Shown here piece after piece: positions 1 through 8,531 of a stretch of 37,581 nucleotides of DNA. Source of the stretch: Variovorax paradoxus (GTDB lineage Bacteria > Pseudomonadota > Gammaproteobacteria > Burkholderiales > Burkholderiaceae_C). A program made the position numbers and the translations under genes. The stretch's first letter is position 1, and each line of letters starts with the position of its first letter. The notes below the pieces were generated by a model, which worked only from the letters and a program-made list of their open reading frames with translations, was not told the origin of the DNA and did not search any database. The stretch covers positions 1 through 37,581 of the forward strand of contig NZ_JAGGNW010000036.1 of NCBI RefSeq assembly GCF_018614875.1, given 5' to 3'.

Positions 1-30
1 GAAGGAATCCCGGCCGACCCTCTTCAACTG

Positions 31-50
31 CCGTGCCGTGCCGTGCCGTG
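31..50. repeat. 5-bp tandem repeat (CCGTG)x4
   Basis: Four perfect copies of CCGTG stand in a row. A 5-bp unit changes the reading frame with every copy gained or lost. The short open frame that follows (66-170) has a stop at 63-65, just after the repeat, consistent with decayed coding DNA. Confidence 0.8.
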
Positions 51-65
51 CCGGTCCGGCCGTGA

Positions 66-170
66 CTGGCTGGATCATCCGGGGCGCTGCAACCGCAGCC
101 GGAGATCGCCAAGCTGCTGGCGCAGCATGCGGAGTTCCGGCTTCTTGGCTTCTATCCGAGGCGGTATTGA
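66..170 (+). pseudogene. C-terminal remnant of an unidentified protein
   Basis: An open frame without its own start codon ends in a protein-like stretch (EIAKLLAQHAEFRLLGFYPR, then RY and the stop at 168-170). The residue composition looks like a real protein C-terminus, but the family is not recognised. An in-frame stop lies just upstream at 63-65, next to the 5-bp repeat. It could be a chance frame. Confidence 0.2.
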
Positions 171-628
171 ACTTGGGCGCCGTCATCGGCGCGGGCGGTC
201 AATGGAGCAAGCTGCCGACCAAAAAGGTGTCGCCGAAGAAGGCGCCGGCCAAGTAGCCAGATAAGCCAACCCACCTCAACGGTGAATCTCGGGATATACG
301 AGACCGGTTGGTGACCGGGGTCGAGCACATTGACCCGACCTTGGAGGGTGCGTTACCCGTTGGTGATGAGCCTGGCAAGACTGGGGTAGCAGGCCGCTGA
401 TGGCCCAAGAACTGTCGTTTTTGCGATGCTCACTGGATGGCCGCAACCGCTGCGTAGCTGCTATCCTGTAAGCCCGCTTCAGACTGTCTGCCGTCCTTCG
501 AATTTGGCCGCTGAATGACGGCGGTTGCCGAAAGCCGACCTTGGCCCTTTTCCTGACGAACGGACGGTCCAATCTGGAACTTGACCTCGCCGACGTCGTT
601 GAGGAAGTTCGAGTGCGACGCTCGCGCC
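171..628. other. Non-coding stretch with a diverged copy of an interspersed repeat
   Basis: No convincing gene was seen on either strand. Positions 443-460 carry the core GCAACCGCTGCGTA-CTG, which recurs at 28280-28297 and, with one more change, at 14284-14301. This suggests a dispersed intergenic repeat family rather than coding sequence. Confidence 0.4.
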
Positions 629-1063
629 TTAGCCGAGCTGCTCGGCGAGCGCGACAATGATGCCCTCAGGCCCGCGGATGTAGGCTAGCCGGTACGTGTC
701 CTCGTACTGCATTTCGCCAATGACCTCGGCCCCGTGGGCGCGCAAGCGTGCGACGACTTCCTCGATGTCATCGACGGCGAACATGATGCGACGGATGCCC
801 AGTGTGTTCACCGGCGCGTCCACGGGCCCAAACCTGATCGCGTTGGGCGTGTGGAACTTGTCCAGCTCAATGCCTTGCCCATCGGGAGTCCGCATCAACG
901 CGAGGGTGGCTCGGACATCTTTGAGCCCGATCAGGCTCCCGACCAAAGGCCCCTCGACTGTCGTCTCGCCCTCGAGCTTGAGGCCCAGTTCGATGAAGAA
1001 CGCCTTGGCGGCTTCGAGATCGTCGACCACGATGAGGACGTTGTCCATCCGTTTAAGCGTCAT
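629..1063 (-). CDS. VOC superfamily (glyoxalase/bleomycin-resistance fold) protein
   Basis: This 144-residue protein has the layout of the vicinal-oxygen-chelate superfamily. It starts MDNVLIVVDDLEAAKAFFIELGLKL after a few residues, and a second half begins near residue 92 with RRIMFAVDDIEEVVARLRAHGAEV. The C-terminus RLAYIRGPEGIIVALAEQLG is typical of glyoxalase-like members, where the Glu in GPEG...IVALAEQ is the usual second-half metal ligand. The start at 1063 is chosen because GGAAGG lies just upstream (1067-1074 region) and the fold begins there. The frame stays open upstream to 1567, but that part is an unrelated recombinase fragment. The substrate cannot be told; lactoylglutathione lyase-like, dioxygenase-like and resistance roles are all possible. 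It is short for an extradiol dioxygenase. Confidence 0.85.
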   Translation of the reverse strand: MTLKRMDNVLIVVDDLEAAKAFFIELGLKLEGETTVEGPLVGSLIGLKDVRATLALMRTPDGQGIELDKFHTPNAIRFGPVDAPVNTLGIRRIMFAVDDIEEVVARLRAHGAEVIGEMQYEDTYRLAYIRGPEGIIVALAEQLG

Positions 1064-1171
1064 ATCCTTCCGTCCCCTCGATTTACTGCTGATGCCACGT
1101 ACTTGCTGCAGGTGGCGAATAACGTAGAAGTGACCGGCGGACCATAGGCACGCGACAGCGTGCCGCGAGTA

Positions 1172-1222
1172 CGTCCGGGTCGTCCGGGTCGTCCGGGTCG
1201 TCCGGGTCGTCCGGGTCGTCCG
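1172..1222. repeat. 9-bp tandem repeat, five full copies plus 6 bp
   Basis: The unit CGTCCGGGT is repeated perfectly at 1172-1216 and followed by CGTCCG. On the minus strand, in the frame of the upstream recombinase fragment, it encodes a run of Asp-Asp-Pro. In the other frame it encodes Thr-Thr-Arg and artificially joins the recombinase fragment to the VOC gene in one open frame. Confidence 0.9.
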
Positions 1223-1225
1223 CCA

Positions 1226-1567
1226 TGTAGTCTGCGGGATCAGGTCCAAGTTCCTTGACCCAGCCGTCAAGGATTCGAGCGTACTGCCGCGTCCCAGATG
1301 TGGTGAGCGGTGGATACGGCTTGGAAACAGGAAATCCTCAGATCGCAACCCCGCTTGCTCGATCCAATTCTGCACGGCTTCCCGCGTTACCTGCGTGATC
1401 TCGAACTGCACAGGGCGCTCGGTCTTGTGTTGCATCACAACGGCCCGACCTGCCACCTGATCGCCGTGAAAGATGTCGCGAACCTTGAGGCCGACGAGGC
1501 CGCGCCCGCGCAGCTTGCTGTCGATGCCCAGATTGAAGAGAGCAAGTTCGCGCATCCGATTTGCCAT
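1226..1567 (-). pseudogene. Tyrosine recombinase (phage integrase family) fragment, frameshifted
   Basis: The fragment begins RELALFNLGIDSKLRGRGLV, which matches the start of the catalytic domain of tyrosine recombinases, with the first catalytic Arg in DSKLRG. It continues to EDFLFPSRIHRSPHLGR. At about 1288 the family sequence moves to another frame and continues QYARILDGWVKELGPDPADY before diverging at the 9-bp repeat. The N-terminal SAM-like domain and the later HxxR and Tyr boxes are missing. It is a non-functional relic, probably of an integrase from a lost mobile element. Confidence 0.7.
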
Positions 1568-2002
1568 CTGGAGGCGCGCTCATGGCTCCCGATGAACAGC
1601 GTTGATGTTGGATCCCATGATGGGCTCCCATCAAGTTGCGGCCATCAAAGATGCGCCTTTCCGCCTTTCAGAGACCAACGCGCTTGCCGTGGGTGACGGC
1701 GGCAGATGGAGCAAGGGTGAACCGCTCTGGAAGGGGGTCGTGCTTGGTCTCAGGCTGCCCGGAACAAGGTCACCACCCCATGCTCTCACCAGCGCAAAGT
1801 GAGGGCTCCACGCCGGCGGCCAAATTAGGTGCGATACGTGGGACTTCTGCCTCGCACTGTTCGGCTTGGTCGAGATCACCTGGGGACAGACAGCCCCACG
1901 TGACCCTACGAGGCTTGCGATCGTTTCGTCGTGGGGGACGCCGTCACACGGCGCACTCGAGAAACCGAGCGGAAGGTATGGATGGCGGCCTGAGATCCGG
2001 CG
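1568..2002. other. No recognisable gene
   Basis: 435 bases between the recombinase fragment and the LysR gene. Open frames here are short and protein-unlike. I see no clear repeat, hairpin or promoter. Confidence 0.4.
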
Positions 2003-2920
2003 TCATCGCACGGTCCTTCGTCTCCAAGGTGGCGGCGCAAGAGATTGGCGCAGCATCGTCAGAAAGGCCGTTGCCCGCGCACTTCGCCCGAAGCGGGTGC
2101 CCAGCATGGCGACGACGTCGGCGGCAGGAACCTCCCAGCTCGCAAGCACCCGCTTGAGCCGACCGGCTGCCAGATCGGCAGCGACGTTCCACTCCGAGCG
2201 GATCGCGACACCCTGGCCTGCCACCGCCCAATCGCGCACCACCGCGCCGTCATTGCTGCACATGGTGGGGCGGATGCGGACGGTCTCCGGCTCGCGCGAA
2301 GCGTGCACGAAGCGCCACAGGGTGACGTCCTCGTCGTTCTCCCTCACCACCAGGCATCGATGCCGCAGCAAGTCCGAAGGCGACTGAATCGGCGAAGCAC
2401 TGGCCAGATAGTCCGGGCTGGCGCAGAGGATGCGTCGGTTCGGTGCCAGCGTCGTGACGATCTGGTTCTGGGCACCAGGCGGCCCGATGTGGACGATGAC
2501 ATCGCTGCTCTCGATCAGGTGCGCGCCGGGATGGTCGGCAAGGTCCAGGGTGACCGTCACGCCAGGATGCGATTTTGCAAACGCATCGACCACGGGTGAG
2601 ACATGCAGCCGCCCGAAGCCATGCGGGGCGGCTATGCGCAGATGCCCGCTGACGGCCTTCTTGCGATTGGCCAGCGCCTCGGACAGCGCCTCCATCGCAT
2701 CGGCCACGATCGTGCCGTGCGATGCGACCAGATCGCCTTCATCGGTGAGGACCATCCTGCGGCCGGAACGGTCGATCAGCCGGATGCCGATTCGTGCTTC
2801 CAGCGCTTGCAGGCGCTGGGTGACGGCCGGCGGCGTGACATCCATCTTCCGGGCAGCTTCAGCGAGCGACGCGGAGCGGGCCAACACGTTGAAGAAGCGC
2901 AGATCCTCAGAGCTGATCAT
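2003..2920 (-). CDS. LysR-family transcriptional regulator (divergent from DSD1 operon)
   Basis: This 305-residue protein has a LysR N-terminal winged HTH at about residues 3-62 (DLRFFNVLARSASLAEAARK, then VTPPAVTQRLQALEARIGIRLIDR). A periplasmic-binding-protein-like effector domain follows (from about 90, with the typical LRIAAPHGFGRLHVSPV). Length is normal for the family. The gene is transcribed away from the DSD1-like gene at 3080 with 159 bp between the starts, the classical arrangement for a LysR activator controlling its neighbour. The likely regulon is the operon 3080-8481 and the likely inducer is its substrate, both inferred. The C-terminal tail PPPWRRRTVR is slightly longer than usual. 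Confidence 0.92.
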   Translation of the reverse strand: MISSEDLRFFNVLARSASLAEAARKMDVTPPAVTQRLQALEARIGIRLIDRSGRRMVLTDEGDLVASHGTIVADAMEALSEALANRKKAVSGHLRIAAPHGFGRLHVSPVVDAFAKSHPGVTVTLDLADHPGAHLIESSDVIVHIGPPGAQNQIVTTLAPNRRILCASPDYLASASPIQSPSDLLRHRCLVVRENDEDVTLWRFVHASREPETVRIRPTMCSNDGAVVRDWAVAGQGVAIRSEWNVAADLAAGRLKRVLASWEVPAADVVAMLGTRFGRSARATAFLTMLRQSLAPPPWRRRTVR

Positions 2921-3079
2921 TTAGTGGGACCTTAACTCGCAATGCAGGTTCGATAAATTGTAGGTTGAATCGATCAGGCGCAACATCCGGTCATCTCATT
3001 TGGTCGGTGTCGGTTCGCATCCGGCAGGCCGCATCGGTCAAGTACAACTCGGAGCACGACATTGGGCCAGGCCATAGCC
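2921..3079. promoter_or_regulatory. Divergent promoter region between lysR and the DSD1-like operon
   Basis: This 159-bp AT-richer gap separates two divergent starts and must hold both promoters and any LysR operator. I could not fix a unique T-N11-A box or -35/-10 pair by eye, so only the region is given. Confidence 0.5.
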
Positions 3080-4246
3080 ATGAAGCAGACGCAAGCCGAA
3101 CAGATCGCAACAACGCTGGGGGAACTGGCGACGCCTTGCCTCGTCCTCGACGCCGAGCGGATGGAGCGGAACATCGCACGCCTGAAAGCCCGGCTGGAGG
3201 GCCTGGGCGTCACGCTGCGTCCCCACCTCAAGACGTCCAAATCGGTGGAGGTCGCGCGGCGCGTCATGACGTCGCCGTCCGGTCCGGCAACCGTTTCGAC
3301 GCTTCTTGAAGCCGAGCAGTTCGCGGCGGCCGGCGTGCGGGACATCGTCTACGCCGTCGGCATTGCGCCATCGAAACTGCCGCAGGTGCTCGCGCTGCGC
3401 GCCGGGGGCGCCGATGTGACCGTGGTGCTGGACACCGTGGAGCAGGCGCAAGCTGTTGCGCAGGCCTCGCGCCAAGCCGGCACGCGCATTCCGGCGTTGA
3501 TAGAGATAGACTGCGACGGCCACCGCTCCGGCGTGCTGCCGACCGACCGGCAGCTGCTGCTGGACATCGGCCACGCCCTCGAAGATGGCGCGCGACTGCG
3601 GGGCGTGATCACGCACGCCGGGGACAGTTATTTGGCCCATGGGGCCGAGGCCTTGCGTCAGTGTGCCGAGGTCGAGCGCCGCAGCGTGGTCGATGCCGCC
3701 GCCATCCTGCGCCAAGCGGGGCTGCCCTGTCCGGTGGTCAGCGTCGGCTCCACGCCGACCGCGCACAACGCCGCCGACCTCACCGGCGTCACCGAAGTGC
3801 GGGCCGGCGTGTTCGTGTTCTTCGATCTCGTGATGGCCGGGATCGGTGTCTGCCAGGTCGACGACATCGCGCTGTCGGTGCTGGCGACGGTGATCGGCCA
3901 CCAGCGCAACAAGGGATGGATCCTGGTCGACGCTGGCTGGATGGCGATGTCGCAGGATCGCGGCACCCGCAGGCAGGCGGTCGACCAAGGCTATGGGCTG
4001 GTGTGCGACGCCGCCGGCGTGCCCTATCCCGACCTGATCGTTGCCGACGCCAACCAGGAGCACGGGATCGTCACGGTGCGTCCCGGCTCGGAGGGCAAGC
4101 TGCCCGATCTCGCGATCGGCGATCGTGTGCGGATCCTGCCGAACCACGCCTGCGCCACAGGCGCCCAGCATCGGGCTTATCAGGTCGTTCGCGGCGCATC
4201 CGACCGGGTCGAAGCCGAGTGGCCGCGTTTCGGGGGGTGGCGATGA
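3080..4246 (+). CDS. DSD1-family PLP enzyme (D-threonine aldolase / D-serine dehydratase-like)
   Basis: This 388-residue protein is a fold-type III PLP enzyme of the alanine-racemase-like N-domain/DSD1 type. The PLP lysine is K51 in the family motif RPHLKTSKS. The C-terminal domain carries PNHACAT with H356 and C358, the His-x-Cys pair that binds the metal in eukaryotic D-serine dehydratase. Such enzymes cleave or dehydrate D-3-hydroxyamino acids (D-threonine, D-serine, D-threo-3-hydroxyaspartate); which one cannot be told here. I take the ATG at 3080. A TTG at 3062 in frame would add six residues, and neither has a strong Shine-Dalgarno. The stop overlaps the RidA start as ATGA, and RidA is the expected partner for removing reactive enamine/imine products of PLP dehydratases. 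Confidence 0.9.
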   Translation: MKQTQAEQIATTLGELATPCLVLDAERMERNIARLKARLEGLGVTLRPHLKTSKSVEVARRVMTSPSGPATVSTLLEAEQFAAAGVRDIVYAVGIAPSKLPQVLALRAGGADVTVVLDTVEQAQAVAQASRQAGTRIPALIEIDCDGHRSGVLPTDRQLLLDIGHALEDGARLRGVITHAGDSYLAHGAEALRQCAEVERRSVVDAAAILRQAGLPCPVVSVGSTPTAHNAADLTGVTEVRAGVFVFFDLVMAGIGVCQVDDIALSVLATVIGHQRNKGWILVDAGWMAMSQDRGTRRQAVDQGYGLVCDAAGVPYPDLIVADANQEHGIVTVRPGSEGKLPDLAIGDRVRILPNHACATGAQHRAYQVVRGASDRVEAEWPRFGGWR

Positions 4247-4635
4247 GCTCGGGCATCACCGGCATCCTGACGGACCGCGCACCGACGCCGGCAGGTCACT
4301 ACACGCAGGCCGTGGTTTCGGGCGCCCACGTCTTCGTCTCCGGCCAGTTGCCGATCCGCGCGGACGGGCGTCCGCTGGACGACGACGGTTTCGAGGCGCA
4401 GGCGAGGCAGGCGATCCAGAACATGCTGGAGGTCGTGCGCGCCGCGGGCAGCTCGCCGCAACAGATCGTCAAGGTGACGGCGTACATCGTCGGCATTGCC
4501 AACTGGGCCCGCTTCAATGCGGTCTATGCGTCCATGCTGCCGGATGCATGCCCCGCGCGCAGCGTGGTTCCGGTGGCGGAATTGCACCACGGGTACCTGG
4601 TCGAGATCGACGCCATCGCGGTGCGCGAACCATGA
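4243..4635 (+). CDS. RidA-family enamine/imine deaminase
   Basis: This 130-residue protein is the normal length for YjgF/YER057c/RidA. The trimer-cleft residues are present: R106 in PARSVVPVAEL (equivalent to RidA Arg105) and E121 in VEIDAIAV. RidA hydrolyses 2-aminoacrylate and other imines released by PLP dehydratases and amino-acid oxidases. It is linked by ATGA overlaps to the DSD1-like enzyme upstream and the GNAT gene downstream, which argues for one polycistronic message and a detoxifying or flux role in this pathway. Confidence 0.93.
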   Translation: MSSGITGILTDRAPTPAGHYTQAVVSGAHVFVSGQLPIRADGRPLDDDGFEAQARQAIQNMLEVVRAAGSSPQQIVKVTAYIVGIANWARFNAVYASMLPDACPARSVVPVAELHHGYLVEIDAIAVREP

Positions 4636-5507
4636 CCGCCAAGGCAACCCGGCCCGACCACCACGACCACGACGACGTGGTGCTGCTTCCGTTTGCCAGG
4701 GAACACCTGGAAGGCGCCCTCCAGCTTTCGCAGGAAATGTCCTGGCCCTACCGGCTCGAGGACTGGGCCTTCGCGCTGGAGCTCGGCCAGGGATTCGTGC
4801 TCCGCAACGGCGCCGGTAAAGTGATCGCGACTGCGGCCTGGTGGGCCTACGGCGAGGACCATGCTTCAGCCGGGATGATCATCGTCGCCAAGGCTGCCCA
4901 AGGCCGTGGCCACGGTGCCCGGCTGATGGATGCGCTGCTGGCAGCGGCGCACCCGCGGGCCATCACGCTGAACTCGACGGCCGAAGGTCTGGCGCTTTAT
5001 GAAAGGCGCGGCTTTGTCCGCATCGGCGTCATCCAGCAGCATCAAGGCGTTCCCGACGAGCGCCACCAGGCGCCACCGGCCAGCCTGGTCAGGGCGATGG
5101 CGCCATCGGATGTCGAGGCGGTCGCGCGTCTGGACCGGCAGGCCACGGGCTGGGCCAGGCGGCAGATGCTGGATCGGCTCATCCAGGCCGGTGACGGCCA
5201 TGTGCTCGTGCGTGACGGCGAGCCGCGCGGCTATGCCATTTCACGCCTGTTCGGCCGTGGGCACGTCATCGGTCCCGTGGTCGCCGAAAGTGCGGCCGAT
5301 GCGCGCGCCTTGATCGAAGCCGCGCTCGCACGTCTTGGCCAGGTTTTCGTCCGCATCGACACCGCTGCCACATCGCAGCTCGGGGACTGGCTCGAAAGTA
5401 TCGGCCTGCGCCAGGTCGGTGACGCCACCACCATGGTCAAGGGGCCGCACATCCCGCCGGCGGGGCCAGCACGCATGTTCGCGCTGGCCAACCAGTCGTT
5501 CAACTAG
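4632..5507 (+). CDS. GNAT-family protein with two acetyltransferase-like domains
   Basis: In this 291-residue protein the first GNAT domain (about residues 15-150) contains the acetyl-CoA P-loop AAQGRGHGARLMDALL near residues 88-104. A second, more diverged GNAT-like domain occupies about 155-280 (DVEAVARLDRQATGWARR... GHVIGPVVAESAADARALIEAAL). This arrangement matches the GNAT plus C-terminal GNAT-like family. The His/Asp-rich N-terminus (DHHDHDD) is a local oddity. The start overlaps the ridA stop as ATGA. A likely role is acetylation of an amino group on a substrate or toxic intermediate of the operon (inference). Confidence 0.88.
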   Translation: MTAKATRPDHHDHDDVVLLPFAREHLEGALQLSQEMSWPYRLEDWAFALELGQGFVLRNGAGKVIATAAWWAYGEDHASAGMIIVAKAAQGRGHGARLMDALLAAAHPRAITLNSTAEGLALYERRGFVRIGVIQQHQGVPDERHQAPPASLVRAMAPSDVEAVARLDRQATGWARRQMLDRLIQAGDGHVLVRDGEPRGYAISRLFGRGHVIGPVVAESAADARALIEAALARLGQVFVRIDTAATSQLGDWLESIGLRQVGDATTMVKGPHIPPAGPARMFALANQSFN

Positions 5508-5518
5508 GAGACATCACG

Positions 5519-5554
5519 ATGCCGCTCTCGAAGACGCCAGAAAGGCCGCTATGA
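5519..5554 (+). CDS. 11-residue leader mini-ORF coupled to the FAD oxidoreductase gene
   Basis: AGGAG at 5506-5510 sits eight bases before ATG 5519. The frame reads MPLSKTPERPL and stops with TGA at 5552-5554, overlapping the next start ATG at 5551 as ATGA. The downstream gene itself has no comparable Shine-Dalgarno, so its translation may depend on ribosomes finishing this mini-ORF. No function for the peptide itself is implied. Confidence 0.4.
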   Translation: MPLSKTPERPL

Positions 5555-6825
5555 AGCTGACCTCGTATTGGCTGGACACCTCGGAGCCCTTCCGCAGCGC
5601 GACTGCAGGACCGGTGCAGGGCAGCTGCGACGTGGCGGTGATCGGCGGAGGCCTGACCGGCTGCTCGGCTGCGCTGGCGCTTGCCAAGAAGGGAGCACGC
5701 GTCGTGCTCCTGGAAGCCGAGACCGTCGGGCACGCCGCCTCGGGTCGCAACGGCGGCATGTGCAACAACGGCTTTGCCCAGGACTACGGCACGATGTCGG
5801 CCAAACTCGGCAAGGAGGTCGCCGACCGGCTCTATCGGGCCTTCGACGCCGGAGTCGATACGGTCGAGCGCCTGGTGGCGCAAGAGAAGATCGACTGCAG
5901 CTTCGCGCGCGTGGGCAAGATCAAGCTGGCGGCCAAGCCCGAGCACTACGACAAGCTGGCCCGCAGCCAGGAACTGCTGGCCGCCAATGTCGACCCCGAC
6001 ACGGAGATGGTGAGTCGTGCGGACCTGGCCCGCGAGGTCGGGTCGGACCGCTTCTATGGCGGGCTGATCTACCGCAAAGGCGCCGGCATGCATGTCGGGC
6101 GCTTCGTGCGCGGCTTGGCGGAAGCGGCGGCGCGGCGTGGCGTGGAGATCCACGAGCATGCGCCGATGACGGGCCTGCGACCCGCCCCCGGAGGGCACCA
6201 GATCGAAACGCCGAAAGGCCGGCTCCACACCAAGCAGGTCCTGCTGGCGAGCGGAACCTCGCAGACAGGGCCGCTGGGTTGGATCCGACGCCGCATCGTG
6301 CCGGTCGGCGCGTTCCTGATCGTTACCGAGCCACTGCCGAAAGAGACGCTCGACCGGTTGTTGCCGCGGCGCCGGATGGCGGTCGATACGAAGAACTTGG
6401 TCAACTACTTCCGAACGACGCCCGACAACCGGCTGCTCTTCGGTGGACGCGCCCGCTTCGCCGTCTCCAACCCGAACTCCGACGAGAAGAGCGGGGCGAT
6501 CCTCAAGGCCGCGCTGCACGAGGTCTTCCCCGAGCTGCGCGCAGCACGCATCGACTATTGCTGGGGCGGCATGGTCGACATGACGCGTGACCGCCTGCCG
6601 CGCGCCGGCGAGCGCAATGGCATTTATTACTCGATGGGTTACAGCGGCCACGGCACCCAGATGTCGACCCTGATGGGGACGATCATGGCGGAAGTCATGG
6701 ACGGGCGCGCCGAACTCAATCCCTGGAAAGACTTCGACTGGCCCGCGATCCCGGGCCATGTCGGACCCCCGTGGTTCCTGCCGCTGGTAGGGGCCTATTA
6801 CCGGCTCAAGGACAAGCTCGCCTGA
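5551..6825 (+). CDS. FAD-dependent oxidoreductase of the DAO family (PuuB-like)
   Basis: This 424-residue protein has a dinucleotide-binding fold VAVIGGGLTGCSAALALAKK (GGGxxG at 32-37), with E55 at the end of the second strand (VVLLEAE) binding the ribose. SGRNGGMCNNG and the C-terminal YYSMGYSGHGTQMSTLMG are the FAD-contact motifs seen in gamma-glutamylputrescine oxidase-type DAO enzymes. It should oxidise an amine or amino acid with O2 or a carrier, giving an imine, a natural substrate for the RidA in the same operon. Starting at 5551 it begins MKLTSYWLDTSEPF, the usual N-terminus. The exact substrate is unknown. Confidence 0.9.
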   Translation: MKLTSYWLDTSEPFRSATAGPVQGSCDVAVIGGGLTGCSAALALAKKGARVVLLEAETVGHAASGRNGGMCNNGFAQDYGTMSAKLGKEVADRLYRAFDAGVDTVERLVAQEKIDCSFARVGKIKLAAKPEHYDKLARSQELLAANVDPDTEMVSRADLAREVGSDRFYGGLIYRKGAGMHVGRFVRGLAEAAARRGVEIHEHAPMTGLRPAPGGHQIETPKGRLHTKQVLLASGTSQTGPLGWIRRRIVPVGAFLIVTEPLPKETLDRLLPRRRMAVDTKNLVNYFRTTPDNRLLFGGRARFAVSNPNSDEKSGAILKAALHEVFPELRAARIDYCWGGMVDMTRDRLPRAGERNGIYYSMGYSGHGTQMSTLMGTIMAEVMDGRAELNPWKDFDWPAIPGHVGPPWFLPLVGAYYRLKDKLA

Positions 6826-6861
6826 AGCCCATCTCGCCACGCACCGCACGAGGAGACAACC

Positions 6862-8481
6862 ATGAACGAGCACCAGAATCTCAACCGCCTGATCGGCGCC
6901 GTGGAAAGCACGCGCCTGATGGGTCAGCTGCAGCGCGGCGCTAGCCGCCGCGACGTGCTGGCGATGCTGATGGCCGGCGGCATGCAGGCCGCGCTGGCGG
7001 GCAGCGTCGCTACGCTGGCCACCACGGCAAATGCGCAAACGCCGCGCAAGGGCGGCCGCATCCGGGTCGCAGGTACTGCTTCGGGCGTGAACGACACACT
7101 CGATCCAGCCAGGCAGTCCAACGGCACCGATTACGCCCGCGGCTTCATGTTCTACAACGGGCTGACGTCACTGGACGGCAGCCTGGCGGCGCAGCCGTCG
7201 CTGGCCGAAGAGTTCAGCACCAAGGACGCCAAGACCTGGGTGTTCAAGCTGCGCAAGGGCGTGAGCTTCCACGACGGCAAGCCGCTGACGCCGGCCGATG
7301 TGGTGTTCTCGATCATGCGGCACAAGGACCCCGCGACCGCATCGAAGGCCAAGGTCCTGGCCGATCAGATCGAGCAAGTGACCGCCACCGGCCCCGACGA
7401 GGTGACGTTCCGCCTGACCTCGCCGAACGCCGACCTGCCCGTGATCCTGGGCACCTACCACTTCCACATCGTCAAGGAAGGCGCGACCGACTTCAGTGCC
7501 GGCATCGGCACCGGCCCCTACAAGGTCAAAGAGTTCAAGCCCGGCGTGCGCTCCATCGCCGTGCGCAACGAGAACTACTGGAAGCCGAACCGCCCGTATC
7601 TGGACGAGATCGAGTTCCTGGCCATCACCGACGAGTCGGCGCGCGTCAATGCGCTGCTCGGGGGGCAGCTGGACTTGATCAGTGCGGTCGATCCGCGCTC
7701 GGTCGAACGCGTGAAGGCCACAGGCAAGCACGCGATCTTCGAGTCCAGGGCGGTCTCGTACACCGACTTGGTCATGCGGTTCGATCGCAGCCCTGGCTCC
7801 AACCCGGATTTCGTGCTGGCCATGAAGCACCTGTTCAATCGCGAGCAGATGCTCAAGACCATCTCGCAGGGCTATGGCGTGGTGGCCAACGACCAGCCCA
7901 TCGGGCCGGCCAGCCGCTTCCACTTCAAGGGCCTGCCGCAGCGTGCATACGATCCCGAGAAGGCCAAGTGGCACCTCCAAAGGGCCAACCTGAGCAGCAC
8001 CCCCGTTCCGCTGGTGGTCTCGCCCGCCGCAGTCAATTCGGTCGAGATGGCCTTGCTGCTGCAGCAGGCGGCCCAGCAGATCGGGTTGAATCTCGAGGTC
8101 AAACGCATGCCGGCCGACGGGTACTGGTCGACCCACTGGATGAAGCACCCGGTGGGCTTCGGCAATGTCAACACGCGCCCGAGTGCCGACCTGGCGTTGA
8201 CCTTGTTCTTCAAGTCCGATGCGCCCTGGAACGAAGCGGGCTGGAAGAACGAGAAGTTTGACCAGCTGCTGGTGGCCGCGCGCGGCGAAACCGACGCGGC
8301 CAAGCGCGCCCAGATGTATGCGGACATGCAGGTGATGATCCACAACGAAGGCGGCATCGGGATCCCGATGTTCGTCTCCAGCATCGATGGGCACGCCAGC
8401 AAGCTAAAGGGCCTGTCGCAAATACCGCTTGGGGGGATGATGGGCTCCAGCTTTGCCGAACACGTCTGGCTGGACGCATGA
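6862..8481 (+). CDS. ABC transporter substrate-binding protein, family 5, Tat-exported
   Basis: This 539-residue protein has the extracellular SBP family 5 (peptide/nickel/opine-type) layout: GRIRVAG near 66, TWVFKLRKGVSFHDGKPLTPADVVFS near 125, then GIGTGPYKVKEFKPG. The N-terminus has a long n-region and a twin-arginine motif S-R29-R30-D-V-L followed by a hydrophobic stretch and an ANA/QT cleavage site near residue 58, so export by the Tat route is likely. A Shine-Dalgarno GAGGAGA precedes the ATG. No permease or ATPase genes of this family lie nearby, so it must work with transporter parts encoded elsewhere or be an orphan. It probably captures the oligopeptide or amino compound degraded by the operon. 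Confidence 0.92.
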   Translation: MNEHQNLNRLIGAVESTRLMGQLQRGASRRDVLAMLMAGGMQAALAGSVATLATTANAQTPRKGGRIRVAGTASGVNDTLDPARQSNGTDYARGFMFYNGLTSLDGSLAAQPSLAEEFSTKDAKTWVFKLRKGVSFHDGKPLTPADVVFSIMRHKDPATASKAKVLADQIEQVTATGPDEVTFRLTSPNADLPVILGTYHFHIVKEGATDFSAGIGTGPYKVKEFKPGVRSIAVRNENYWKPNRPYLDEIEFLAITDESARVNALLGGQLDLISAVDPRSVERVKATGKHAIFESRAVSYTDLVMRFDRSPGSNPDFVLAMKHLFNREQMLKTISQGYGVVANDQPIGPASRFHFKGLPQRAYDPEKAKWHLQRANLSSTPVPLVVSPAAVNSVEMALLLQQAAQQIGLNLEVKRMPADGYWSTHWMKHPVGFGNVNTRPSADLALTLFFKSDAPWNEAGWKNEKFDQLLVAARGETDAAKRAQMYADMQVMIHNEGGIGIPMFVSSIDGHASKLKGLSQIPLGGMMGSSFAEHVWLDA

Positions 8482-8531
8482 CCTTCTCCCGCGGCGAGTT
8501 TCCCGCGCTGGTCGGCCCTTGACGGGTGACC

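Noticed and set aside
1172..1222. CRISPR-like array
   Set aside because: The 9-bp units are contiguous with no spacers; it is a simple tandem repeat.
629..1567. A single 312-residue integrase-VOC fusion protein
   Set aside because: The two parts are joined only by the 9-bp repeat read in a third frame; the VOC part has its own start and ribosome site and the integrase family sequence continues in another frame.
3038..4171. A 377-codon minus-strand frame
   Set aside because: It lies wholly opposite the DSD1 gene, whose motifs are unambiguous.
5500..7038. A 512-codon minus-strand frame
   Set aside because: Antisense to the FAD oxidase gene; no recognisable motif.
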